Shown here: piece after piece, positions 1 through 7,963 of the stretch
Layout of the letters: each line of letters starts with the position of its first letter
Numbering within the stretch: position 1 is the stretch's first letter
Origin: Phycicoccus avicenniae_A
GTDB lineage: Bacteria > Actinomycetota > Actinomycetes > Actinomycetales > Dermatophilaceae
Reading direction: 5' to 3'
Assembly: GCF_050496545.1 (NCBI RefSeq)
Contig: NZ_JBNVZV010000010.1
Span: 1 to 64,000, forward strand
DNA length: 64,000 nucleotides
Notes under the pieces: model-generated
Databases searched by the model: none
What the model saw: the letters and a program-made list of their open reading frames with translations, nothing else
Told to the model about the DNA's origin: nothing
Program-made: the position numbers and the translations under genes

Positions 1-2020
1 CCGCGCGGCGGGCGGCCGCGGCGGGGGCCACGCGCTGCACCTCCCCCATGCCCGCCGCGAGGTCGTGTGCCCGGGCCAGGTGGGCGGCCGCGCGGGGGTC
101 ACCGCTCCGGGCGTGCACGTGGGCGAGCACGATCACCGGCTCGATGGCGTCGATGGCGGCCAGGTCCTCGCGCCGCAGGAGGGCCTCGGCCCGGGCCCGG
201 GCCACCGGGACGTCACCCCGGTCGAGCAGGAACCGGCAGAGGATGCCCTCGAGGTAGGCCGTCCACGAGTCGAGGTCGCGGTCGACGCAGTACTCGATGC
301 CCTCGTCGAGGTACCGCCTCGCCTCCGCGTGCCGGCGCTGGACCACGGCTGCCGACGACAGGTTGCAGTAGGCCCGCGCCGCGTGCTCGTGCAGACCGGC
401 GGTCCGCGCCCCCTCGAGGCTCTCGAGGAGGAGCCCCTGTCCGGTGACGAGGTCCCCGGCCGTGACCTCCATCGTGCCGAGGTTGTTCAGGGCGTGAACG
501 CGGACCTCGTCGCGGCGAGCCGCCTCGGGGAGCCGCTCGAGGACCTCGAGCGTCGTGCGCCCCCAGGTGCGGGTCCCCGCGAGGTCGCTCGCCAGCATCC
601 GCAGCTGTGCGCGGTTGCTGTACGCCATGGCCAGCTCGACGGACGGCTCGCCGTCGAGCAGGTCGATGGCGACGTCCGCCTGCCGCTCGGCGTCCTCGCC
701 GCGACCCGCGAACCAGCTGAGCCGGGACAGGCACCGCCAGGCGTCCCCCACCCGGACCGTCTCACCCGACGCCTCCCAGATGTCCAGGGCCTGCCGCGTG
801 TGCTCGATGGCCTCCTCGATGCGCTCGGTGAGGTAGCACTCGTAGCCCATCGACCAGTGCAGCTCGGCCCGGTCCGGGTCCGCGAGCCGGTCGGCGTACT
901 CGAGGGCCCGTCGGTACTGCCGCACCGCCTCCCGGTGGGCGCCGAGCTCTCCCGCCCGCGCCGCGGCCGTCGGGGCGTGGCGGAGCACGGCGTCGGCGAG
1001 CCGTGCGCCGTCGGCGTGGTGGGCGAGGACCGCCGGGTCCGCGCCGCGCGACTCGAGTGCGGCGAGGAGCCGGCGGTGCAGGTGGACCCCACGACCGACC
1101 GGGACCTCGCCGAGCACGGCCAGGCGGGCCAGCTCGTGCCGGAAGGTGACGGCACCGTCGACCTGGCGCAGCAGGCCACGGCGGACCGGCTCGTCGATCG
1201 CGTCGAGCCCGTCGGCGAGGAGCTCGGCGACCAGCTCGACCCGGGGGTGGGTTCCCGCCAGCGCGACGACCTCGAGGGCGCGCCGCTCGGGATCGGCCAG
1301 CCTCGCCACCCTGGCGAGGACGGCGTCACGGACGGTCCCGGGCACCTCGCCGGTCCCGGCCGAGAGCGCCTCGGTGACGAAGAAGGCGTTTCCCCCGGTG
1401 ACCTCGTGGAGCCGGGCCGCGTCCACCGCGACACGCTCGGGGTGGGCGGCGGCGTGGCGCGCCGCCAGGGCCGCGACGGCCGGGGGCGTCAGCGCGGGCA
1501 GCTCGATGCGCCGGGTACCCGCCGCCGAGGCGGTCTCACCGAGGAGGAGCCGGAGCCCGTTGGCCGCGGAGTCCTCGGGCCGGTAGGTCACGAGCACCAG
1601 GGCGTGGCAGTCGTGGACCCGTCGGGCGACGTGCCGCACCAGGTCGAGGGTGGCCTCGTCGGCCCAGTGGGCGTCCTCGACGACGAGCAGGTACGGCCGG
1701 CGTCCGGGTGGGTCCCGCAGCACCTCGACCAGCCGCGCGAAGACGTCCTGGCGCGTCGCCCCCGGCGGCCAGACCTCGTCCGGGAGCGCGGGCAGCATCT
1801 CGACGAGCGGCCCGAGGGGCGCCGGGGTGGCGGCCCCGTCACAGCGACCGACCACCGCCCGGGCCGACCCGCGGGCGTCGGAGAGCACCTGCGCGACGAA
1901 CGAGGTCTTGCCGATGCCCGCCTCGCCCGCGACGTACACCACGCGCCCGTGACCGGCCGCGGCCTCCTCGAGGTGGTCGGCCGCCGACCTCAGCTGCTCG
2001 TCGCGCTCGATGAGCGTCAC
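1..2020 (-). CDS. AAA ATPase / LuxR-type transcriptional regulator (partial, 3' end cut by window edge)
   Basis: About 673 codons are visible and the C-terminus lies outside the window. The GTG start at 2020 reads VTLIERDEQL. A Walker A motif GEAGIGKTS spans residues 32-40, and a Walker B-like stretch LLVVEDAHWAD follows about 95 residues later. After that come helical repeat segments rich in Ala, Arg and Leu that look like TPR arrays. This is the layout of large MalT/LuxR-type signal-transduction ATPases (STAND class), which usually end in a LuxR helix-turn-helix; that end cannot be checked here. A TAGCAT box 6 nt before the GTG suggests a leaderless transcript. It is the last gene on this strand after tRNA-Tyr, whose terminator lies between them. 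An adenylate cyclase-type or SARP-type C-terminus is possible. Confidence 0.8.
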   Translation of the reverse strand, partial: MTLIERDEQLRSAADHLEEAAAGHGRVVYVAGEAGIGKTSFVAQVLSDARGSARAVVGRCDGAATPAPLGPLVEMLPALPDEVWPPGATRQDVFARLVEVLRDPPGRRPYLLVVEDAHWADEATLDLVRHVARRVHDCHALVLVTYRPEDSAANGLRLLLGETASAAGTRRIELPALTPPAVAALAARHAAAHPERVAVDAARLHEVTGGNAFFVTEALSAGTGEVPGTVRDAVLARVARLADPERRALEVVALAGTHPRVELVAELLADGLDAIDEPVRRGLLRQVDGAVTFRHELARLAVLGEVPVGRGVHLHRRLLAALESRGADPAVLAHHADGARLADAVLRHAPTAAARAGELGAHREAVRQYRRALEYADRLADPDRAELHWSMGYECYLTERIEEAIEHTRQALDIWEASGETVRVGDAWRCLSRLSWFAGRGEDAERQADVAIDLLDGEPSVELAMAYSNRAQLRMLASDLAGTRTWGRTTLEVLERLPEAARRDEVRVHALNNLGTMEVTAGDLVTGQGLLLESLEGARTAGLHEHAARAYCNLSSAAVVQRRHAEARRYLDEGIEYCVDRDLDSWTAYLEGILCRFLLDRGDVPVARARAEALLRREDLAAIDAIEPVIVLAHVHARSGDPRAAAHLARAHDLAAGMGEVQRVAPAAAARRA

Positions 2021-2026
2021 GTGCCG

Positions 2027-2032
2027 ATGCTA
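2027..2032 (-). promoter_or_regulatory. -10 box of a leaderless promoter (TAGCAT)
   Basis: TAGCAT on the minus strand is followed by 6 nt and then the GTG of the AAA regulator. No ribosome binding site is present. Confidence 0.55.
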
Positions 2033-2075
2033 CGACCGGCCGGTACCCGGAGTCAGCCTCCGGCGGCGGGCAGCG

Positions 2076-2119
2076 GAAGGGCCCCCCGGGCAGCGAGGCT
2101 GCGGTCCGGGGGGCCCTTC
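2076..2119 (-). terminator. Hairpin terminator downstream of tRNA-Tyr
   Basis: A perfect 14-bp stem (2076-2089 with 2106-2119) encloses a 16-nt loop. It starts 11 bases past the 3' end of the tRNA. No T tract is present, as is common in high-GC actinomycetes. It also insulates the AAA regulator. Confidence 0.75.
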
Positions 2120-2129
2120 GTGACACGGG

Positions 2130-2210
2130 TGGCAGGTGAAGGATTCGAACCTTCGAAGCTTTCGCGACGGATTTACAGTCCGCTCCCATTGGCCGCTCGG
2201 GCAACCTGCC
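2130..2210 (-). tRNA. tRNA-Tyr (anticodon GTA)
   Basis: Read on the minus strand, the acceptor arms GGCAGGT and ACCTGCC pair over 7 bp and are followed by discriminator A. The anticodon loop is CTGTAAA. A long variable arm (CGCGAAAGCTTCG) marks it as a class II tRNA, as expected for bacterial tRNA-Tyr. The T arm contains GGTTCGAATCC. The 3' CCA is not encoded (the genome reads CCC), so it must be added after transcription. The gene sits between the AAA regulator and divergently oriented yajQ. No attachment-site duplication or integrase was seen beside it. Confidence 0.97.
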
Positions 2211-2268
2211 TGGTGCGCATGGAAGGATAGCAAGCCGGACCCGACCCACCGAATCGACTGGAGGACCC

Positions 2269-2763
2269 GTGGCGGACAGCAGCTTCGACATCGTCAGCAA
2301 GTACGACAAGCAGGAGGTCGCCAACGCCGTGAACACCGCGGCCAAGGAGCTCTCGAACCGCTACGACTTCAAGGGGGTCGGCGCCTCCGTCGAGCTCTCC
2401 GGCGAGGTCATCAAGATGGAGGCCAGCAGCGAGGAGCGCTGCAAGGCCGTCCTCGACGTCGTGGAGACGTGGCTGGTCAAGCGCGGCGTCTCGCTCAAGC
2501 ACCTCGACATCCCCGAGGCCGGCCCGCGCCTCTCGGGCAAGGAGTACAAGCTCGACGTCCCGCTCAAGGAGGGCCTGACCTCCGAGAACGCCAAGAAGAT
2601 CACGAAGCTGATCCGCGATGAGGGCCCCAAGAGCGTCAAGACCCAGATCCAGGGTGACGAGGTGCGCGTCACGAGCAAGTCGCGCGACGACCTGCAGGCC
2701 GTGCAGCAGCTGGTCAAGGGCGCCGACCTCGACGTCGCGCTGAGCTTCACGAACCGCCGCTGA
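2269..2763 (+). CDS. yajQ: YajQ family nucleotide-binding protein
   Basis: A 164-residue protein starting MADSSFDIVSKYDKQEV and ending DVALSFTNRR, matching the length and conserved ends of the YajQ family (two RRM-like alpha/beta folds). In some bacteria the family binds cyclic di-GMP or other nucleotides and acts as a cytoplasmic effector; its role in actinomycetes is unclear. The GTG start at 2269 has a strong ribosome binding site, GGAGGA at 2260-2265. It is transcribed alone, divergently from tRNA-Tyr, and ends in a hairpin at 2773-2810. Confidence 0.95.
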   Translation: MADSSFDIVSKYDKQEVANAVNTAAKELSNRYDFKGVGASVELSGEVIKMEASSEERCKAVLDVVETWLVKRGVSLKHLDIPEAGPRLSGKEYKLDVPLKEGLTSENAKKITKLIRDEGPKSVKTQIQGDEVRVTSKSRDDLQAVQQLVKGADLDVALSFTNRR

Positions 2764-2772
2764 CCAGCGTCC

Positions 2773-2810
2773 GGGTCCTCCGGGACCGGGGCTCCCGTCC
2801 CGGAGGATCC
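2773..2810 (+). terminator. Hairpin terminator after yajQ
   Basis: A 14-bp stem (2773-2786 with 2797-2810) contains one G-T pair. The 10-nt loop can pair GGG with CCC internally. No T tract follows. It starts 9 bases after the yajQ stop and ends 5 bases before the -10 box of the next gene. Confidence 0.75.
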
Positions 2811-2815
2811 TGACG

Positions 2816-2821
2816 TAGCGT
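2816..2821 (+). promoter_or_regulatory. -10 box of a leaderless promoter (TAGCGT)
   Basis: TAGCGT is followed by 6 nt and then the ATG at 2828. No Shine-Dalgarno sequence is present. Confidence 0.6.
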
Positions 2822-2827
2822 GAGGCG

Positions 2828-4216
2828 ATGAGCGCCCCACCGGCCATCTCCACCGTCGGCGAGCTGCGGGCATCCGGGCACGAGGCCCGGTCCGTGCGAG
2901 CCGAGATCCGCCACAACCTCCTCGCCGCCCTGGCGTCCGGGACCGACCCCTGGCCCGGCCTGCACGGCTTCGGGCAGACCGTCGTGCCGCAGCTCGAGCG
3001 GGCCCTGCTCGCCGGGCACGACATCGTCCTGCTCGGCGAGCGCGGGCAGGGCAAGACCCGCCTGCTGCGCAGCCTCGTCGGCCTGCTCGACGAGTGGACG
3101 CCCGTCATCGACGGCTCCGAGCTCGGTGAGCACCCGTACGAGCCCATCACCGTCGAGTCCCGCAGGCGCGCAGCCGAGCTCGGTGACGCCCTGCCGGTCG
3201 CGTGGCGGCACCGCGACGAGCGCTACTCCGAGAAGCTCGCCACCCCGGACACCAGCGTCGCCGACCTCATCGGCGACGTCGACCCGATGCGCGTGGCCGA
3301 GGGGCGCCGGCTCGGCGACCCCGAGACGATCCACTTCGGGCTCATCCCCCGCAGCCACCGCGGGGTCGTCGCCATCAACGAGCTCCCCGACCTCGCCGAG
3401 CGCATCCAGGTCGCGATGCTCAACGTCATGGAGGAGCGCGACATCCAGATCCGCGGGTACGTGCTGCGGCTGCCGCTCGACGTGCTCGTCGTGGCCTCGG
3501 CCAACCCCGAGGACTACACGAACCGCGGGCGCATCATCACCCCGCTCAAGGACCGGTTCGGCGCCGAGATCCGCACCCACTACCCCCGTGAGCTCGACGA
3601 CGAGGTGGCGGTCATCCGCCAGGAGGCCGACCTCGTGGCCACCGTGCCCGACGCGCTCGTCGAGGTCGTCGCGCGCTTCACCCGTGGGCTGCGCGGCTCG
3701 AGCTCGGTCGACCAGCGCTCGGGCGTCTCGGCCCGCTTCGCCATCGCCGCGGCCGAGACCGTGGCTGCCGCGGCCCTGCACCGGGCGACGACCCAGGGCG
3801 AGCCGGAGGGGGTGGCCCGGGTCGTCGACCTCGAGGCGGCCCTCGAGGTGTTGCGCGGCAAGGTCGAGCTCGAGACCGGTGAGGAGGGCCGCGAGCGCGA
3901 GGTGCTGGGGCACCTGCTGCGCACGGCGACCGCCGAGACCGCCCGCCGGCGGCTCGGGGGCATCGACATGGCCCTGCTCGTCACCGCCATCGAGGACGGC
4001 GCGATGGTCACCACCGGCGAGTCGGTGAGCGCCCGCGCCTTCCTCGACTCGCTGCCCGTGCTGGGTGAGTCCGACCTCTACGACGAGATCGCGAGTCGGC
4101 TCGGTGCCACGGGTGACGGCGAACGGGCCAGCGCCCTCGAGCTGGCGCTCGAGGGCCTGTACCTCGCGCGGCGCATCGGCAAGGACTCCGACGGCTCGGA
4201 GACCGTGTATGGCTGA
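2828..4216 (+). CDS. AAA+ ATPase, magnesium chelatase ChlI-like / MoxR class
   Basis: A 462-residue protein. Walker A is GERGQGKTRLL near residue 73. A Walker B-like element VVAINELPDL is followed by NVMEERDIQIRGY and the sensor-1 region VVASANPEDYTNRG, the signature of ChlI/MoxR ATPases. These act as ring-shaped chaperone-like motors that remodel partner proteins, typically ones with VWA domains. The next gene is exactly such a VWA protein, and the two overlap by 8 bp, so they are almost certainly translationally coupled and work together. No tetrapyrrole genes are nearby, so a true Mg-chelatase role is unlikely. The substrate is unknown. Confidence 0.9.
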   Translation: MSAPPAISTVGELRASGHEARSVRAEIRHNLLAALASGTDPWPGLHGFGQTVVPQLERALLAGHDIVLLGERGQGKTRLLRSLVGLLDEWTPVIDGSELGEHPYEPITVESRRRAAELGDALPVAWRHRDERYSEKLATPDTSVADLIGDVDPMRVAEGRRLGDPETIHFGLIPRSHRGVVAINELPDLAERIQVAMLNVMEERDIQIRGYVLRLPLDVLVVASANPEDYTNRGRIITPLKDRFGAEIRTHYPRELDDEVAVIRQEADLVATVPDALVEVVARFTRGLRGSSSVDQRSGVSARFAIAAAETVAAAALHRATTQGEPEGVARVVDLEAALEVLRGKVELETGEEGREREVLGHLLRTATAETARRRLGGIDMALLVTAIEDGAMVTTGESVSARAFLDSLPVLGESDLYDEIASRLGATGDGERASALELALEGLYLARRIGKDSDGSETVYG

Positions 4217-6233
4217 ACGGGCCTCTCGGCGTTCGCGGTTCACCAGGTACGGCGGCGGGGACCCGCTCGCGCCGCCGGTCGACCTGCGTGAGGCCCTCGA
4301 CGCCATCGGCGAGGACGTCATGGCCGGCTACTCCCCGGAGCGGGCGATGCGCGAGCTGCTGCGGCAGGGCACGCGCGACCAGTCCGGGCTCGACGAGCTC
4401 GCGCGCCGGGTCGCCGAGCGACGCCAGGAGCTGCTGCGGAGGCACTCGCTCGGCGGCACGCTCGACGAGGTGCGCCGGCTGCTCGACGAGGCGGTCCTCG
4501 CCGAGCGCAAGCAGCTGGCTCGCGACCTCGACGACGACGCCCGCTTCGCGGAGATGCGGATCGAGAACCTGCCACCCTCGCCCGCCGCGGCGGTCACCGA
4601 GCTGTCCGACTACTCCTGGCGCTCCTCCGACGGCCGCTCGACGTACGAGCAGATCAAGGACCTGCTGGGCCGCGAGCTGCTGGACCAGCGCTTCGCCGGC
4701 ATGAAGCAGGCCCTGGAGAACGCCACCGACGAGGACCGCGCCGCCGTCGAGGAGATGCTCCGCGACCTCGGCGACCTCCTCGCCGCCCACGCCCGCGGCG
4801 ACGACACGGACGAGCAGTTCCGGCAGTTCATGGAGCAGCACGGCGACTTCTTCCCGGAGAACCCGCAGTCCGTCGACGAGCTCATCGACTCCCTCGCCGC
4901 CCGGGCCGCCGCCGCCCAGCGGATGATGCAGTCGATGACGGCCGAGCAGCGCGCCGAGCTCGCCGCGCTGTCCCAGCAGGCCTTCGGCTCACCGGGGCTC
5001 ATGGACCAGCTCTCCCGCCTCGACGACCTGCTGCAGGGGCTGCGCCCCGGCGAGGACTGGGGCGGGTCCGAGGACTTCCGGGGTGATCAGGGCCTCGGGC
5101 TCGGCGACGGCACCGGCGTGCTCCAGGACCTCGCCGACCTCGACGCCCTCGCCGACCAGCTCGCGCAGTCCCACCCCGGCGCACGGATGGACGACGTCGA
5201 CCTCGACGCCCTGTCCCGGCAGCTCGGTGACGACGCCGCCGTCGACGCGCGCGCCCTCGCCGCCCTCGAGAAGGCGTTGCGGGACAGCGGGATGCTCACG
5301 CGTGCCTCCGACGGCTCGCTCCGCCTCTCTCCCAAGGCGATGCGCGAGCTCGGGAAGTCGCTGCTGCGCGACGTCGCCGGGCGCCTGTCGACGCGAGGCG
5401 GGCAGCGCGACACCCGCCAGGCCGGCGTGGCCGGCGAGCAGAGCGGCGCCACCCGCGCCTGGGAGTTCGGCGACACCGAGCCCTGGGACACCACGCGGAC
5501 GATGACCAACGCGATCACCCGCGTCGCGTCGGAGGGCGGCGACCCGCGCGCCGGCATGCGCCTGGACATCCGCGACGTCGAGGTCACCGAGACCGAGGCC
5601 CGCACCCGCGCCGCCGTCGTCCTCCTCGTCGACACCTCGTTCTCGATGGCGATGGACGGCCGCTGGGTGCCGATGAAGCGCACCGCCCTCGCGCTGCACC
5701 AGCTCGTCTCGACCCGCTTCCGCGGCGACCACCTGCAGCTCGTCTCGTTCGCGCGGTACGCGCAGGAGATGGACATCGAGACCCTCACCGCCCTCGACGC
5801 CGAGTGGGACAAGGGCACCAACCTCCACCACGCCCTGCTCCTCGCGAACCGGCACTTCCGGCGCCACCCCAACGAGCAGCCGGTGCTGCTGGTCGTCACC
5901 GACGGCGAGCCGACCTCGCACCTCGAGCCCGGCGGCGGGGTGTTCTTCGACTACCCGCCGCACCCGCGCACGCTGGCGCTGGCGGTCCGCGAGCTCGACG
6001 CCGCCGCGAGGCTCGGGGCCCAGGTCACCTTCTTCCGGCTCGGCGAGGACCCGGGGCTCGCCCGCTTCGTCGACTCGATGGCCCGGCGCGCCGGCGGGAA
6101 GGTCGTCGCCCCCGAGCTCGGCGACCTCGGGGCGGCCGTCGTCGGCTCCTACCTCGACGGCCGCACGCCCGGGCAGGCGGCCTTCGGGTCCTACCGCGAC
6201 CTCTTCGGGGGCCGCGGCTTCTGGGCCGGCTGA
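4209..6233 (+). CDS. VWA domain protein, ChlD-like partner of the upstream AAA+ ATPase
   Basis: The ATG at 4209 lies inside the last codons of the ATPase gene and gives 674 residues starting MAERASRRSRF. A longer reading back to 4065 is open but lies wholly within the upstream gene. The N-terminal two thirds are charged and helical, rich in Asp, Glu, Leu and Arg. The C-terminal VWA domain carries the metal-ion-dependent adhesion motif D475-T-S-F-S and later VVTDGEPTSHL. AAA-VWA pairs form two-part machines in which the VWA protein recruits the target. The protein has no signal peptide and is expected to be cytoplasmic. A hairpin at 6272-6332 ends the operon. Confidence 0.88.
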   Translation: MAERASRRSRFTRYGGGDPLAPPVDLREALDAIGEDVMAGYSPERAMRELLRQGTRDQSGLDELARRVAERRQELLRRHSLGGTLDEVRRLLDEAVLAERKQLARDLDDDARFAEMRIENLPPSPAAAVTELSDYSWRSSDGRSTYEQIKDLLGRELLDQRFAGMKQALENATDEDRAAVEEMLRDLGDLLAAHARGDDTDEQFRQFMEQHGDFFPENPQSVDELIDSLAARAAAAQRMMQSMTAEQRAELAALSQQAFGSPGLMDQLSRLDDLLQGLRPGEDWGGSEDFRGDQGLGLGDGTGVLQDLADLDALADQLAQSHPGARMDDVDLDALSRQLGDDAAVDARALAALEKALRDSGMLTRASDGSLRLSPKAMRELGKSLLRDVAGRLSTRGGQRDTRQAGVAGEQSGATRAWEFGDTEPWDTTRTMTNAITRVASEGGDPRAGMRLDIRDVEVTETEARTRAAVVLLVDTSFSMAMDGRWVPMKRTALALHQLVSTRFRGDHLQLVSFARYAQEMDIETLTALDAEWDKGTNLHHALLLANRHFRRHPNEQPVLLVVTDGEPTSHLEPGGGVFFDYPPHPRTLALAVRELDAAARLGAQVTFFRLGEDPGLARFVDSMARRAGGKVVAPELGDLGAAVVGSYLDGRTPGQAAFGSYRDLFGGRGFWAG

Positions 6234-6271
6234 GCGCTCCCGGCCCGAGCCTGTCCCGGTCCCCGCGACTT

Positions 6272-6332
6272 ATTGCGCAGAACCCACCTCGGGAGGCCGT
6301 TCCCGGCCGTCTCGAGGTGGGTTCTGGGCAAT
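6272..6332. terminator. Bidirectional long-hairpin terminator between convergent genes
   Basis: 20-bp arms (6272-6291 and 6313-6332) match except for one base. An inner GGCCG/CGGCC stem closes a TTCC loop. It sits between the convergent stops of the VWA gene (6233) and the subtilase (6351), so it can serve both. Confidence 0.8.
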
Positions 6333-6350
6333 CAGTGGTGGTGCGGGGTG

Positions 6351-7859
6351 TCAGCTCACCGCGTCGAGGGCGTCGACCATGCCCTCACCGAAGTAGCTGT
6401 TGTTGCGGGTCGTGCCGACGCACGGCACCCCGGCGGTGGCCGCCGAGCACGCCTTGTCGTCGGCCTGCTGGCGCAGCTTTTCGATCAGCTTCGCCGGCTT
6501 CCACGTCGGGTGGGCCGACTTCATGAGCGCGAGCACACCGGCCACGTGCGGCGAGGCCATCGAGGTGCCGCTCTTGAGGCCGTAGCCGTTGTCCGCGACC
6601 ACGGTCGAGAGGATGCGCGAGCCGGGGGCTGCGACGTCGATGACGCCGAGGCCGCGGTTGGAGAAGCTCGAGAGGCGGCTGCCCAGCGTGTCGACCGGGA
6701 AGCGCTCGACCGACGAGACCGTGACGACCCCGTCGAGCTCGGTGGGGATGTCCTGGCAGCCGCTGTTGATGGTCCGGGCGACGGCGGTGCTGTCGTTGGG
6801 GCTCGCGGTGTCCTGGAAGGAGGTCTTGTTCGCCAGGTCCTTGCCGGAGTTGCCGGCGGCGGCGGCGTGGACGACACCCTGCTTGGTGGACCAGGTCACC
6901 GCGCGGCGCACGGCCTCCTTGGCGGCGTGCTGGTCGGGCTGGTCGTCGCACCAGAACTCGAACGGGTCGACGAAGTAGCTGTTGTTCGTGACGTCCATCT
7001 TCTTCAGGCCCGCCTCGACGAACCCGCAGACGGCGTACTCGGGGTAGATGAACCCGTCGTCGTTGACGACCTTGACCGAGGCCAGCCGCACCTTCGGGGC
7101 GACGCCGACGATGCCGACGCCGTTGCGGGCGGCGGCGATGGTTCCCGCGACGTGGGTGCCGTGGTCACTGGTCGTGGGCTCCCAGCCGGTCTTGCTCGGG
7201 CGGCCGGAGTCGGTGCAGTTGACCGAGCTCCGCACGTCGAGGTTGGCGACGAGGTCGGGGTGGTCGGCGTCGATGCCGCTGTCCAGCACCCCGACGAGGA
7301 CCTTGCGCGACCCGTCGGTGATGTCGTGGGCGTGGTCGGCCTTGATCATCTGCATGTCCCACTGCTCGACCTCGCGCGGGTCGGTGGGGACCGGCCGGCT
7401 CGAGGTCGACTCGACGTCGGTGGCCTTCCGGGTGGTCCGCGCGTCCCCGGCGACGCTGCTGCGCGCGGACGAGCCGGTGGCGGGCGCGACCTCGGAGACC
7501 GGCACGGTGCGCGTGACGCCGACCGACTCCAGGGCCTTGCCGGCGGACCGCGCGACGTCGGCGCGGAACGCGGACCGGTCGGAGTGCGCGACGACGACGC
7601 CGATCTGCGGCCACGCCTGGACGACGGTGCCGCCCGAGCGCTCCACCGCCCGGCTGACGAGCCTCGTCTGGCCGGGGTTGGCGTGCTTGGCGTTGAGGAC
7701 GTAGCTGAACACCTGGCCGTCGGGGGTGGCGACGGGCACGGGGGTCGAGGGCGGCTCGGCGGTGGGCGCGGCCGAGGCGGCGCCGGTGAGCAGGGCACCG
7801 CCCACTGCGACGGCGGAGGCCGCCTCGGCGAGTCGGCGGATGGGGGCGTGACGGTTCAC
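6351..7859 (-). CDS. Secreted subtilisin-like serine protease (S8 family)
   Basis: The GTG start at 7859 gives 502 residues and follows AGGAGG (7868-7873) at 8 nt; the longer in-frame ORF to 7937 lacks this. The N-terminus has basic residues, a hydrophobic stretch (VAVGGALLTG) and an Ala-x-Ala site, so it is exported. A propeptide-like region runs to about residue 150. The catalytic triad is visible: D193 in VLDSGID, H233 in DHGTHVAG and S433 in GTSMASPHVAG, with the oxyanion Asn in AAAAGNSG. It probably degrades extracellular protein. It is monocistronic between two inverted-repeat or divergent regions and ends at the shared hairpin. Confidence 0.95.
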   Translation of the reverse strand: MNRHAPIRRLAEAASAVAVGGALLTGAASAAPTAEPPSTPVPVATPDGQVFSYVLNAKHANPGQTRLVSRAVERSGGTVVQAWPQIGVVVAHSDRSAFRADVARSAGKALESVGVTRTVPVSEVAPATGSSARSSVAGDARTTRKATDVESTSSRPVPTDPREVEQWDMQMIKADHAHDITDGSRKVLVGVLDSGIDADHPDLVANLDVRSSVNCTDSGRPSKTGWEPTTSDHGTHVAGTIAAARNGVGIVGVAPKVRLASVKVVNDDGFIYPEYAVCGFVEAGLKKMDVTNNSYFVDPFEFWCDDQPDQHAAKEAVRRAVTWSTKQGVVHAAAAGNSGKDLANKTSFQDTASPNDSTAVARTINSGCQDIPTELDGVVTVSSVERFPVDTLGSRLSSFSNRGLGVIDVAAPGSRILSTVVADNGYGLKSGTSMASPHVAGVLALMKSAHPTWKPAKLIEKLRQQADDKACSAATAGVPCVGTTRNNSYFGEGMVDALDAVS

Positions 7860-7963
7860 GGTGTTGTCCTCCTGGGTTCGGGCCTGTGGGCTCGGGAACT
7901 GCCCGGCGATCATCACCCGGGACCGGCGACCTCGCATCCCGGGGCAGCAACCGCCCGGGACTC

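Noticed and set aside
65..2230. A 721-codon open frame on the plus strand at the left edge
   Set aside because: The minus-strand frame has Walker A and B motifs and a -10 box. The plus frame also runs through the tRNA-Tyr gene.
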